Positions 1 to 8,123 of a stretch of DNA of 17,557 bases are shown here, in pieces. The stretch is from assembly GCA_035353175.1 (NCBI GenBank), contig DAOPZC010000079.1:1-17557 (forward strand). The letters run 5' to 3'. Position 1 is the first letter of the stretch. Every line of letters begins with the position of its first letter. The position numbers and the translations under genes are program-made. The notes below the pieces were generated by a model. The model searched no databases. It was not told the origin of the DNA and saw only the letters and a program-made list of their open reading frames with translations. This stretch comes from DAOPZC01 sp035353175. GTDB taxonomy: Bacteria > Verrucomicrobiota > Kiritimatiellia > RFP12 > UBA1067.

Positions 1-94
1 GAAAATCATCTCACCGCTCTATCGCTTGCGTGCATTTGCTCTTGCAAGTCAGGCGAAACTGCCATTCCCATTTTTTCATTATTCTGGGCAGGTG

Positions 95-124
95 TTGCCG
101 CGCACGTTCCGACTGCGGTACAAT
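95..124 (+). promoter_or_regulatory. Putative sigma70 promoter of the DUF4175 operon
   Basis: A -35-like TTGCCG (95-100) and a -10-like TACAAT (119-124) are separated by 18 bases. A start site near 131 would give a short leader of about 20 nt containing the Shine-Dalgarno-like AAGGGGG (137-143), 7 nt before the TTG start at 151. The rest of the first 150 bases holds no gene I can support. The spacing and sequence resemble the promoter before the MoxR gene (TTGCGG, 18 bp, TATACT). Assigned by eye. Confidence 0.5.
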
Positions 125-150
125 GGCCTTCATCAAAAGGGGGACGGGGA

Positions 151-1275
151 TTGGACGCGAAGGACAAAAAAAGCCTCTGGCTCTTCGGTTTTCTTCTTTC
201 GCTTCAGGCGTATGGCGCCGGCGAGGCGGTCCCGGCCGTGGTCACATTCTCTGACGCCACGGTGGCCGCCGGAAACATTCGGATGGTCGGCACGCGGCCG
301 TTGACACTCGTTCCGCTCGGAGAAGACCGGCAGCGCATGTTCCAGCTCAGCGATCTGGTGACGCTTGAACAGGAGGTCGAGACCGCCGGCATGGAACGCC
401 CTTGGACCTTCAAGGAGGCGGGACGGCCCGAGAAAGTGTTTCTGGACGGCGAACACCCCCTGATCAACTTCAGGACGCGCCTCACGCTGGTCAACGGCAG
501 CGTCGTCACAGGCCACATGATCTCGGCGGTCCTCGCCCTCACCTCCGATTCGGGGCTGCAGAAGCTGTTCCTCCAGCGTCAGATCAAGGGCACGAAAGAG
601 GAGAAGCTCTCGGACCTCGCCTATGTCAGCTCCATCCGCATGACCGCCAACGCGATCTCCGACGGCTTGCCCCTCCGCGGCAGCGTCGAGGGCTTCGGCG
701 CCGTTGAGTCGGTCACCGCGATGGACAACGGGCGCGGGCAGGTTTTGTCCGCCAACGTCACGAAAGACAACCGTTTCGATTTCGGCATCGTCCTCCCCGG
801 CTGTTACGACCTCTGCGTGCTGACCGACACGCACGTCTTGACCGGGCTCTCCGACGCCGTGTCAGACGAGGCCGCAGGCGACGCCTTGCAGGCGGGCGAC
901 CTCGCCTCCATCAACGAGAAATTCCCGCAAGCCGATGACTTCTTCAACGACCGTTGGATCCTGCGTCTCCGCGGCAACCGGGCATTCGCCAAGGCGCTTG
1001 TCTACAAGCGCCGGGCGGACTATTATGAGGCGCAGCGCTGGACGCCCGGCGGGTTCCTCTGGCACCTCGAGGTCTGGAGCTGGCACCTTGCCGCCCCCGA
1101 CTGGAAGGTCGACCGGCGTTACATCCTGATCCGGCACAAACAGAAAGGCGGCGAGCAAAACCGCAAACTCATGACCGGCAAAATGCTGGACGCCGTGGTC
1201 CCCGGCAGCGTGCTGCACGTCAGGCCGGACGAGAAGAACAATGAAGCGTGGCACTTTATACGCGACCTTAACTAG
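151..1275 (+). CDS. Exported protein of unknown family with a carboxypeptidase-regulatory-like beta-sandwich
   Basis: The 374-aa product has a lysine-containing N-terminus followed by a hydrophobic stretch (about residues 9-23) that looks like a signal peptide, with cleavage likely just after AYGAG. Residues about 174-232 (LRGSVEG, then DNRFDFGIVLPGCYDL) look like a carboxypeptidase-regulatory or Cna-B-type beta-sandwich. The rest (Trp-rich, with WTPGGFLWHLEVWSWHL at about 297-313) matches no family I can name. I chose the TTG at 151 because it has a G-rich Shine-Dalgarno 7 nt upstream and places the signal peptide at the N-terminus; no in-frame ATG gives a better start. The 3' end overlaps the DUF4175-like gene by 35 nt, so the two are probably translationally coupled and work together, perhaps in the periplasm. 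The specific function is unknown. Confidence 0.75.
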   Translation: MDAKDKKSLWLFGFLLSLQAYGAGEAVPAVVTFSDATVAAGNIRMVGTRPLTLVPLGEDRQRMFQLSDLVTLEQEVETAGMERPWTFKEAGRPEKVFLDGEHPLINFRTRLTLVNGSVVTGHMISAVLALTSDSGLQKLFLQRQIKGTKEEKLSDLAYVSSIRMTANAISDGLPLRGSVEGFGAVESVTAMDNGRGQVLSANVTKDNRFDFGIVLPGCYDLCVLTDTHVLTGLSDAVSDEAAGDALQAGDLASINEKFPQADDFFNDRWILRLRGNRAFAKALVYKRRADYYEAQRWTPGGFLWHLEVWSWHLAAPDWKVDRRYILIRHKQKGGEQNRKLMTGKMLDAVVPGSVLHVRPDEKNNEAWHFIRDLN

Positions 1276-4200
1276 GGCGGACCTCCACCGGCGACTGAGC
1301 CTCACCCTACGCCGGCTGCTCTTGGCCTGCGCGGCGTTCCCGGTGTGGCTAATCGCGGTTTTCGCCGCCGACAACCTCTTCAACTTGCCGCCCCCCTTGC
1401 GGATCGGTCTCGCGCTCGCCTCGCTGGCCGCGCTTGCCGCAGGAGCGGTGCGCCTCTATTTTCTCTACTGGCACAAGCTCCCCGACGCGGCAAAAATGGC
1501 CGTCTATCTTGAACAGCGGTACGGCATTGGCGACAACCGACTCGTCAACGCCGTCCATTTCGACCGCGACCCCGCGCTTCCGGCCTATATCAAAGAGGTT
1601 TTCTCCGACGCCGCGGAATCATCTTGTGCCGGCATCGATCTCCGCCGCGTGTGGCTCCATGCGCACCTGAAACCCGCGCTCAGGCTATGCGCCGCCGGGG
1701 GCATTCTCCTCCTCGCCTACGTCGTCCCTTTCGGGGCACACGCGCGGAACGCCTTTCTTCGCTTCATCAACCCCGCCACCTCCGTAACCCCGCTCAACCA
1801 CACCCAGTTCGCGGTCTCCCCCGGCGACACAGAGATTATCGAAGGATCGTCCTGCATGATCCGCGCCACGGCCGTCAAGTTCGGGCGCCGCGCCTCCGGC
1901 CTCGACCTTCTGGTCAAGGCCGGCAACGTCCCCCTGCTCTACCCCATGCGGTCCGCCGCAGACGGTTTTGTCTTTGAGTTGAGCGGTCTCGCGCGCGACA
2001 CGCGTTACGCCGTCAAAAACGGCAACGACAGCAGCCGCTGGTACACGGTCTCGGTCATCCGCCGCCCGCGTCTGGAGAGACTCGCCGTCACCGTCATCCC
2101 GCCCGAGTACACGGGCGGCAAGGCTTGGACGCTAAGCCCCTCCAAACGGGACGCCGACATTCTCAGAGGCTCGCACGTCCAAATCCTCACCGGCGCGCCG
2201 GCACGGCAGGAAATCGCGTTTTTCAAAGACAACGCGCGCCTCGCCGGACCCGACCTTGAATTCGACATGCTCGCAGACACCGGCGTCGCGCTCGACGTCA
2301 AGGATGCCCGCGGCCTCACCCACACGGCCGTCTGGCAGTGCCGTTTCAAAATCCTGACCGATAAAGTCCCAAACGTACGGCTCCTTAACCGCGAGCTGAA
2401 CGTGCAGACCGTTGTGGGGCAGAGCTTCCCTCTGGACATCGAGGAATCCGACGATTACGGTCTGACCGCGCTCGAGGTCTTCACCGTCCGCAATCAAGAG
2501 GAACAGGTCCTGAAGCGTCTCACTTACCGCGACATCAAACGTGACCGCAACGAGACGTGCGTGATCACGGTCTCCGAGGGCCTCTTCGCGCGCAACGCGA
2601 GCTACAAGATTTGGGCACGGGCCTTCGACAACCACCGGCCGCCACAGTCCGGCACAGGAATCATCCCGCTGACACTGCACGTCGCCGACTTGGCCAAGTC
2701 GCTGGACGAAGGAGACAAGGACGATCCCTACGTCCGCCTCTTCACCGTGCTCTCCGAAGCGCTCGACCAGCAGAAGGAGCTGCGCGACTGGATCGCTTCA
2801 CGCATCGAGCGCGACCGCCACGAGCGCCTCAGCCATGTACTTCAGAAACGGCAGGAATCCGTTCACGGACGGATCGTGTTGGGCGCCACCCTGGCCGACG
2901 ACCTGTACCGCCGGTCGAAAATCAAAAAGGGACTCTTCGACAGCGTCAGCGAGCTGCGGGCTGCGCGCTCAGAGCCTCTGATGAAAAAGATCCCGGTCAT
3001 CGCCGGGCTCGACGACGAGCGCCGCAAGGCGGGCCTCAACGAGATCGTACTCACGCAGACCGACATCGTCACCGCGCTCCAGCGCATTCTGGGGGCGGTC
3101 AGCAGCGACAAGGCTCTGGCCGACTTGAAACAGGAGCGGCTCGCGGCGGAAGATCAGAACCAGAAGCTTTCCGAGAAGCTTCAGTCACTCAAGAAAGGAC
3201 TCTCGGTCTTCAAGGAGGAACAGCGCAAAATCATGGCCGACCTCGAGGCGATCGACAAGAAAGAGCCCGAAGACTGGACCGACTCCGAAGAGAAACTGCT
3301 GGGCGACCTCGCCGCCAAACAACAGGATTTCGCCAAGTTCTTCCAAGCCGCGTTCAACGATCTCTCGAAAGTCGAAAATCAGGATTTCTCCAACTCGGCC
3401 ATGGCGGACGAGCTGGTCGAGATGATCGAGGAGCTGCAGAAATCCGGCGCGGCCCTGGAGAAGGAACACATCGAGATCGCCACGGTCAACGAAGAGCTTT
3501 TGGGGCAGCAGGCGGAAAGCATCGAAGCAAACCTGGAACGCTGGCTCTCGGATTCCAAAGATTTCATCAAATGGAATGGCGAGGAGGGCGGCGTCAATCC
3601 CGACGTGCCGCTCCAAGACCTCCCCGAAGAGCTGACCGACATCATCGGCGAACTGATCGACGACGTGAGCGACATGGCGGACGTCGAGGACTCCACCGGC
3701 TCCTCTCTGAGCGCCATGGACGACGGCCTCGGCTGGGGGGTGAGCGACGGCAACATGGACAACATGTCGGCCCGCGGCATCACCGGGAACGTCATGCCCA
3801 ACAACAATGAAGTCGGCGGCCGTTCCGGCGAAGGACGCTCCGGAAAATCCACCGGACAGTTTGTCGAAAAAGAGGCCACCGGCAAAGGCGGACGCGACAC
3901 GCCGACCCGGCTGGTGCAGTCCCCCTTTGAGAAAGGCACGGTCAAAGACAGTTCGAAAGACCCCCAGGGCGGCGCGACCGGCGGCGGGAAACAGTCCGGG
4001 GTGGGCGGCGACGGCCGGCGCGGCATCACCCCCGACCAGAAGCCGGACGTCCAACAGCGGCTGCCCGGTCAACAGGCCGAGCTGAAACAGAAAGCCGAAG
4101 CGCTTTTGCGCGAGCTGAACGTGCGCAATCTCCCGACGGGCAACCTGGAAGACGCCGTCAGCAAAATGGAGCAGATCCAGAAGTACCGCTCCGCCGGGCA

Positions 4201-4423
4201 AGGCCTGCAGGTCAGGCAAATCCGGAGCGCCCTTCTCAGCAGCCTCAAAGACGCCCAAACCGTCATGAATTCAAAAGCCGTCGGCGGCTCGGAGAAGAGC
4301 CACGCCGCGACGAAGCGAATTGCCGCCATCCGATACCAGAGCAACGAGCCCACGCCCGACGGATACGAGGTGAGCGTCGACGCCTATTTCCGCGCCCTCG
4401 CCGACCCCGACACAGAGGAATAG
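1241..4423 (+). CDS. DUF4175-like large membrane protein
   Basis: This 1060-aa protein has three likely membrane segments near its N-terminus (about residues 24-44, 52-77 and 146-165). A long extracytoplasmic part follows, with beta-rich sections containing PPEYTGG (287-293) and ESDDYGLTALEV (402-413), both typical of the DUF4175 style. Next come charged, probably coiled-coil helices (about 500-775), a Gly/Ser/Asn/Lys low-complexity linker (about 820-930), a second short helical part (about 940-1010), and a C-terminal motif ending PDGYEVSVDAYFRALA (1039-1054). DUF4175 genes are usually neighbours of MoxR, DUF58 and BatA/VWA genes; the biochemical role is unestablished, but an envelope-bound partner of the VWA complex is plausible. 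The ATG at 1241 lies inside the preceding gene (35-nt overlap), and later starts would cut into the first membrane segment. Family call moderately sure. Confidence 0.85.
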   Translation: MKRGTLYATLTRADLHRRLSLTLRRLLLACAAFPVWLIAVFAADNLFNLPPPLRIGLALASLAALAAGAVRLYFLYWHKLPDAAKMAVYLEQRYGIGDNRLVNAVHFDRDPALPAYIKEVFSDAAESSCAGIDLRRVWLHAHLKPALRLCAAGGILLLAYVVPFGAHARNAFLRFINPATSVTPLNHTQFAVSPGDTEIIEGSSCMIRATAVKFGRRASGLDLLVKAGNVPLLYPMRSAADGFVFELSGLARDTRYAVKNGNDSSRWYTVSVIRRPRLERLAVTVIPPEYTGGKAWTLSPSKRDADILRGSHVQILTGAPARQEIAFFKDNARLAGPDLEFDMLADTGVALDVKDARGLTHTAVWQCRFKILTDKVPNVRLLNRELNVQTVVGQSFPLDIEESDDYGLTALEVFTVRNQEEQVLKRLTYRDIKRDRNETCVITVSEGLFARNASYKIWARAFDNHRPPQSGTGIIPLTLHVADLAKSLDEGDKDDPYVRLFTVLSEALDQQKELRDWIASRIERDRHERLSHVLQKRQESVHGRIVLGATLADDLYRRSKIKKGLFDSVSELRAARSEPLMKKIPVIAGLDDERRKAGLNEIVLTQTDIVTALQRILGAVSSDKALADLKQERLAAEDQNQKLSEKLQSLKKGLSVFKEEQRKIMADLEAIDKKEPEDWTDSEEKLLGDLAAKQQDFAKFFQAAFNDLSKVENQDFSNSAMADELVEMIEELQKSGAALEKEHIEIATVNEELLGQQAESIEANLERWLSDSKDFIKWNGEEGGVNPDVPLQDLPEELTDIIGELIDDVSDMADVEDSTGSSLSAMDDGLGWGVSDGNMDNMSARGITGNVMPNNNEVGGRSGEGRSGKSTGQFVEKEATGKGGRDTPTRLVQSPFEKGTVKDSSKDPQGGATGGGKQSGVGGDGRRGITPDQKPDVQQRLPGQQAELKQKAEALLRELNVRNLPTGNLEDAVSKMEQIQKYRSAGQGLQVRQIRSALLSSLKDAQTVMNSKAVGGSEKSHAATKRIAAIRYQSNEPTPDGYEVSVDAYFRALADPDTEE

Positions 4424-4425
4424 AA

Positions 4426-5127
4426 ATGGCACACCCACACGCGAAGCCGCAAAACCGCAACGGGCTTGCAACGGCCTTGGCGCTATTCGCCAATCCCCTC
4501 CTCTTCGCCGGCGAGAACCTCGTCAAGAACGGCACCTTCGACGAAGGCGCGGCGGCGGCGGAACACTGGGAACAGGCGGATGGCCTGACCTCTTTTTACG
4601 TGACGGAAGAGGGGCGCGGCCGTATCGTCAAGATGGACACGCTGGTCGACCGCAAGCAGGCGCTGGACTGGCACAAGGCTTTCACCGCCGATCCGATGCT
4701 CAAGCCGCCCGTCAAAACGCCCATCGCCCCCGCCAGCTATGGCAGCATCGGCGGCAATGAAGGGGTCATGCTCGACTCGGATTTCATTGACTGCAAGCCG
4801 GGGCAGAACTACAAGCTCACCGCCGACTTCAGGGGCGTCGGCAAGGCCTTCGTTTGGATCAAAGGCTTCCTGTGGCACCCCGCGCGCAAGACCTGGGTGG
4901 ACGGCTATCAGACGCGGCTCGAGCCCGACACCTGCAGCGCTGCCGAATGGCACACCGCCTCGATCGGCTTCAACCCGACGGCCCGATCGCCGCGGATCCA
5001 AAAGTTCAAGGTCCGGCTCTACGCCTATTGGCCGAACGGCCTCTACTACTTCGACAACGTCCGCGTCGAAGAAATCACGCCCGAAGAGATGGCGCAGCGG
5101 GTGACCAAGCGCGCCGAAGTCAAATAG
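4426..5127 (+). CDS. Exported protein with a carbohydrate-binding-module-like jelly-roll domain
   Basis: The 233-aa product has an N-terminal segment (about residues 13-28, ending LLFAGEN) that fits a signal peptide. It is followed by ENLVKNGTFDEG (30-41), the usual opening of CBM4/9-like or galactose-binding-like jelly rolls. The domain ends with LYYFDNVRVEEI near residues 205-216, matching the closing strand of such folds, so nearly the whole mature protein is one beta-sandwich. The start ATG lies 2 nt after the DUF4175-like stop, with AGAGGA (4414-4419) 6 nt upstream, so the gene is the third member of the same operon. No catalytic residues are recognisable. It may bind glycan or protein partners of the membrane complex; the ligand cannot be told from sequence. 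Its stop is only 28 nt from the convergent beta-helix gene, and I see no terminator between them. Confidence 0.8.
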   Translation: MAHPHAKPQNRNGLATALALFANPLLFAGENLVKNGTFDEGAAAAEHWEQADGLTSFYVTEEGRGRIVKMDTLVDRKQALDWHKAFTADPMLKPPVKTPIAPASYGSIGGNEGVMLDSDFIDCKPGQNYKLTADFRGVGKAFVWIKGFLWHPARKTWVDGYQTRLEPDTCSAAEWHTASIGFNPTARSPRIQKFKVRLYAYWPNGLYYFDNVRVEEITPEEMAQRVTKRAEVK

Positions 5128-5155
5128 CGGAAATCCGGCGGGGAACCTTGCCTCG

Positions 5156-7378
5156 CTACTTCTCGATTCCGATCTTCGCGAACGGGACAGCCGCGAACCA
5201 CGGCGCAAGCCGTTTGAACTCCGGGCTGTCTTGCACTTTGAATCCGCTCACATCCGGATCCGCGCTGTCCGGCAAGGTCTCGGAACGGAATTCGGCGCGT
5301 TTCTTACCCGCATCCGTCTGCGGAAAACTCTCCGAATCCCCTTTATTGACCGGGCCGAACACGAGATTGTCGTGAAAATCCAATCGCGACAGCGCCGTCG
5401 TCTTCACGCTGCCGTGCATCTGCAGGAAACGCGGGCAGTTGATCGCCACGTTTTTCGCGAAGACGTTGTGCAGCGGCAACTTCGGCTCGTCCTGCATGAT
5501 GCCCGCCAGATGCGGATATTTGTCCCGCCAGGGTGACTCCTGCCAGTTGAAAGCCTGCAGCTTGGCCAGCAAGTCCCAGCCGTCTTTCGTGCCTTCCCCC
5601 GGCCGGGCGCGCTGCAGGCCGCGGTCATCCAGGTGCAACGCGGACGTGCATTCGACAAACAGATTGTTCAAAATCTTGTTGTAGCGGCCACCGCCGACGA
5701 AGGCGGACCAGCCCGTGCGGTAGAAGATGTTGCCGCACACCGTGTCGCCGCTGTCGCAGTCGTCCAGATAAACGCCCATGACCATGACGCTTTCGCGCAA
5801 CGGCTCGTAATCCGGATTCAGTCCACGCGTCTTCTGCCAGTCCACGCCGGGCTTGCCGAAATGGTGAAAATAGTTGCACCGGATGACATTCCCCTGCGAG
5901 CCCCAATCCCGTCCCGTGTAAAGGCCGCCGCCGTCGCCGGACTCCATCATCGCAGAGTGGACCTCGTTGAACTCGAAAACGTTATCGTTACCGCCGTATC
6001 CCACCGCGATATACGGCGCATCGTAAATCACGTTGTGCGTCACCCGGATGCCGACCCCGACGAAGCTCAAACATTTTCCCTGCGTCCGCTGCAGCCGCCC
6101 GCTGTGATGCAGGCGGCAGTTCGTGACGAAGTGGCCGCACGAGGTCAGCGACTTCCGGTCGCCGCCGTACACATAGGCGCACGTCCCGCCCACGTCAGAC
6201 ACCTCGCACCGGCTCAAGCCACAGTCCTTGCCGCCGTTAATCCCGATGCCGTCGACGGTGAGGTTCGACACGCGAAGATTTTCGAGGACCACATTCTCGC
6301 ACGCATCCACCGAGACCGCCTTGCCGGTGCTGTACGCGAAAGAAAGTCCTTCCAGGCGAAGGTGCCGAACCTTCGTCAGCTCGAACAACGGCTTTTTCTG
6401 GACGGCCAGCACGACGTTACACAGGTCGCCGTCCACCGGAAAGAAATAAAGCACGCAGCCCTCGCGGTCCACATACCACTCGCCGGGAGAATCGAGTTCC
6501 TCCAGCAGGTTGAACACGTAATAGCGACGCTTCGCCGTATGCCACCGGGAAGCGTTCCCGATGCCATAGGTATGAATCGCTGCGGACGTGATCTGCTTCT
6601 TCTCTTTGTCGATCGCCCCGATCCTCAGCGTTTCATTCGCCCAGTCGTGGCACCAGAACCCGTTCATCCAAATGCCTTTCGAGACGTCCCAGCGGGACGG
6701 GGCCTCTTCGGCATACTCGAAGGTCCCGCCTTTGTATCCGAACTCCCATTCGCCAGTCGCATGATCGACGGGTTTGACGCCGCGGTCGATCACCTTGGCG
6801 ATCTCCGCCCAGCCGCTGTTGGGCCAGCGGGCAAGCCGCATCGCCCGGCCTCCGCTGAACACTTCCATCTCGCTCCAGCCGCTGAACTTGTCCGGCAGCG
6901 GCGCAAGCCTTCCGACGCCCACCGACTTCAGATCGAAGGCCACGACGCGGCCGCGCGAAGACGGCGGAAGCCGCGCCAACGTCGCTGCGTCGGTCACCGT
7001 CCGAAAACCTTTTTCCGGCAAAGCATATCCGCCGATGACGCGGGCACCCGACTCCGACGCGCGATAGGTCACCAGAGACGCGGCCCCCGCTCCGCCGTCT
7101 CGCTCGTCCAGCAGCAGCGAGACGACCGGCATCGCGAAAGTGCCGGTCATTTCGACCGCAACCCCACGGTCGGGAAAGACGCCGTCACGCTTCATGGCGC
7201 GGACCGTATCCCGCGCCTTTTCCAGAGACGCGAACGGCTTCGCCGACGTTCCCGGATTGTCGTCGCTGCCGATCTGAGAATTGACGTGAAGCACATCCTG
7301 CGCCCCGAACGACCAACCGGCCATCAGCGACAGGACCCCGAATCCTTTCAGCCCCGCAGCCCTCAAAACAGACAGCAT
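5156..7378 (-). CDS. Secreted right-handed parallel beta-helix protein, GH141-like
   Basis: The 740-aa protein starts with a signal peptide (about residues 1-26, ending WSFGA). HVNSQIGSDDNPGTSAKPF (31-49), the standard opening of secreted beta-helix glycan enzymes, follows. The pre-helix part contains GGRAMRLARWPN (176-187) and PGEWYVDREG (298-307), both typical of GH141-style proteins. Beta-helix coils run from about 335 to 680. Acidic clusters at GDGGGLYTGRDW (481-492), YLDDCDSGD (537-545) and HLDDRG (582-587) are candidate active-site elements. GH141 includes an alpha-L-fucosidase and a xylanase; the substrate here is not predictable, and a polysaccharide lyase or epimerase is an alternative. 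The frame stays open 35 codons further upstream, but the Met chosen has GGAGG 8 nt before it and gives a clean signal peptide. It is the last gene of the GH2-HAD-beta-helix operon. Confidence 0.85.
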   Translation of the reverse strand: MLSVLRAAGLKGFGVLSLMAGWSFGAQDVLHVNSQIGSDDNPGTSAKPFASLEKARDTVRAMKRDGVFPDRGVAVEMTGTFAMPVVSLLLDERDGGAGAASLVTYRASESGARVIGGYALPEKGFRTVTDAATLARLPPSSRGRVVAFDLKSVGVGRLAPLPDKFSGWSEMEVFSGGRAMRLARWPNSGWAEIAKVIDRGVKPVDHATGEWEFGYKGGTFEYAEEAPSRWDVSKGIWMNGFWCHDWANETLRIGAIDKEKKQITSAAIHTYGIGNASRWHTAKRRYYVFNLLEELDSPGEWYVDREGCVLYFFPVDGDLCNVVLAVQKKPLFELTKVRHLRLEGLSFAYSTGKAVSVDACENVVLENLRVSNLTVDGIGINGGKDCGLSRCEVSDVGGTCAYVYGGDRKSLTSCGHFVTNCRLHHSGRLQRTQGKCLSFVGVGIRVTHNVIYDAPYIAVGYGGNDNVFEFNEVHSAMMESGDGGGLYTGRDWGSQGNVIRCNYFHHFGKPGVDWQKTRGLNPDYEPLRESVMVMGVYLDDCDSGDTVCGNIFYRTGWSAFVGGGRYNKILNNLFVECTSALHLDDRGLQRARPGEGTKDGWDLLAKLQAFNWQESPWRDKYPHLAGIMQDEPKLPLHNVFAKNVAINCPRFLQMHGSVKTTALSRLDFHDNLVFGPVNKGDSESFPQTDAGKKRAEFRSETLPDSADPDVSGFKVQDSPEFKRLAPWFAAVPFAKIGIEK

Positions 7379-7386
7379 AGACAGCC

Positions 7387-7391
7387 CCTCC
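7387..7391 (-). promoter_or_regulatory. Ribosome binding site fixing the start of the beta-helix gene
   Basis: On the minus strand AGGGAGGGG (7385-7393) contains GGAGG, 8 nt before the ATG at 7378-7376. This supports the internal Met over the longer open frame, which would run through the stop of the upstream HAD gene and lack a signal peptide at its N-terminus. Confidence 0.7.
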
Positions 7392-7430
7392 CTTTTGACC
7401 TCGCCCCGTTTCCTCGATATTTGAATGCGC

Positions 7431-8072
7431 TCACTCGCGCAAATCTGCCAGCGTGACCTCCGCAATGGAGGCGCGCACCACATCGGCTTGCGTCAACTTC
7501 TCGGCTGGAAAGGTGGTCGCCACCGCCACACAACGCATGCCTGCGGCTTTAGCTGCCGCGATGCCGTTCACCGCATCCTCGATAACGGTGCAACGGGCGG
7601 GCTCGACGCCCAGTCGCGCGGCCGCCTTGAGGAAAATCGCGGGATCCGGCTTGCGGCGCTCCACGTCCTCCGCGGTCACGACCGCCTGCCACGACGCGGC
7701 CGGCAGCCCGATCTTCCGCAGGTTGGCATCGACCTTGATCCGGTCCGCGCTGGAGGCGACCGCGCACGGCCAGCCCTCGGCGCGCAAGGCGGCCACCAAC
7801 GCGGCTGCGCCGGGAAACACGGACAGCTTCTCGGGCACCATGCGCAGGTAGAGCTCGTACGTGCGGGCCTTGGCCTGCGCGATGTCCAGCGCCACGCCGT
7901 ATTTTTCGGCCACGCCACCGATATACCGGTTCTCGCCCGCGCCGACGAACGGGTGAAAATCTTCGGGCCGCACGATCAGTCCGCGCTCGCGGAACATCGC
8001 GCACGCCGCCGCGCAGATCAGCGGCTCCGAGTCCGCCAACACGCCGTCCATATCGAAGATCGCCGCTCTCAT
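7431..8072 (-). CDS. HAD-family phosphatase/phosphoglucomutase (beta-PGM-like)
   Basis: This 213-aa cytoplasmic protein, without a signal peptide, carries all four HAD motifs. Motif I is FDMDGVLADSEP (6-17), with D7 the expected nucleophile and D9 the acid/base. Motif II is ASSA (106-109), motif III is K141 in RRKPDP, and motif IV is VIEDAVNG (163-170). The helical cap inserted after motif I and the overall length place it with the HAD-IA beta-phosphoglucomutase-like proteins, which isomerise or dephosphorylate sugar phosphates. Whether it is a mutase or a sugar-phosphate phosphatase cannot be decided from these motifs. It lies 51 nt downstream of the GH2 gene and 52 nt before the beta-helix gene on the same strand, which suggests it handles a phosphosugar derived from the glycan the two exported enzymes attack. 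Its own ribosome binding site is weak. Confidence 0.9.
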   Translation of the reverse strand: MRAAIFDMDGVLADSEPLICAAACAMFRERGLIVRPEDFHPFVGAGENRYIGGVAEKYGVALDIAQAKARTYELYLRMVPEKLSVFPGAAALVAALRAEGWPCAVASSADRIKVDANLRKIGLPAASWQAVVTAEDVERRKPDPAIFLKAAARLGVEPARCTVIEDAVNGIAAAKAAGMRCVAVATTFPAEKLTQADVVRASIAEVTLADLRE

Positions 8073-8123
8073 CGCCGTCTTTCTGCGCCGCCCGCAGCGA
8101 GCACCGCGCGGTCAGCGCCGGGT

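Noticed and set aside
25..48. CTTGC and GCAAG inverted repeat upstream of the first gene
   Set aside because: The arms are only 5 bp, far from the promoter boxes and not followed by a T run, so neither an operator nor a terminator can be supported.
3700..4035. Possible tandem repeat in the DUF4175-like gene
   Set aside because: The region is compositionally biased (Gly/Ser/Asn/Lys) but I found no regular repeating unit at DNA or protein level.
3185..4258. A 357-codon minus-strand open frame within the DUF4175-like gene
   Set aside because: Its Phe/Leu/Gly/Asp-rich translation is the reverse complement of a charged coiled-coil and low-complexity region; no start signal or domain supports it.
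5633..7456. A 607-codon plus-strand open frame antisense to the beta-helix gene
   Set aside because: Same reason: low-complexity basic composition and no motif, while the minus strand encodes a coherent signal peptide and beta-helix protein.
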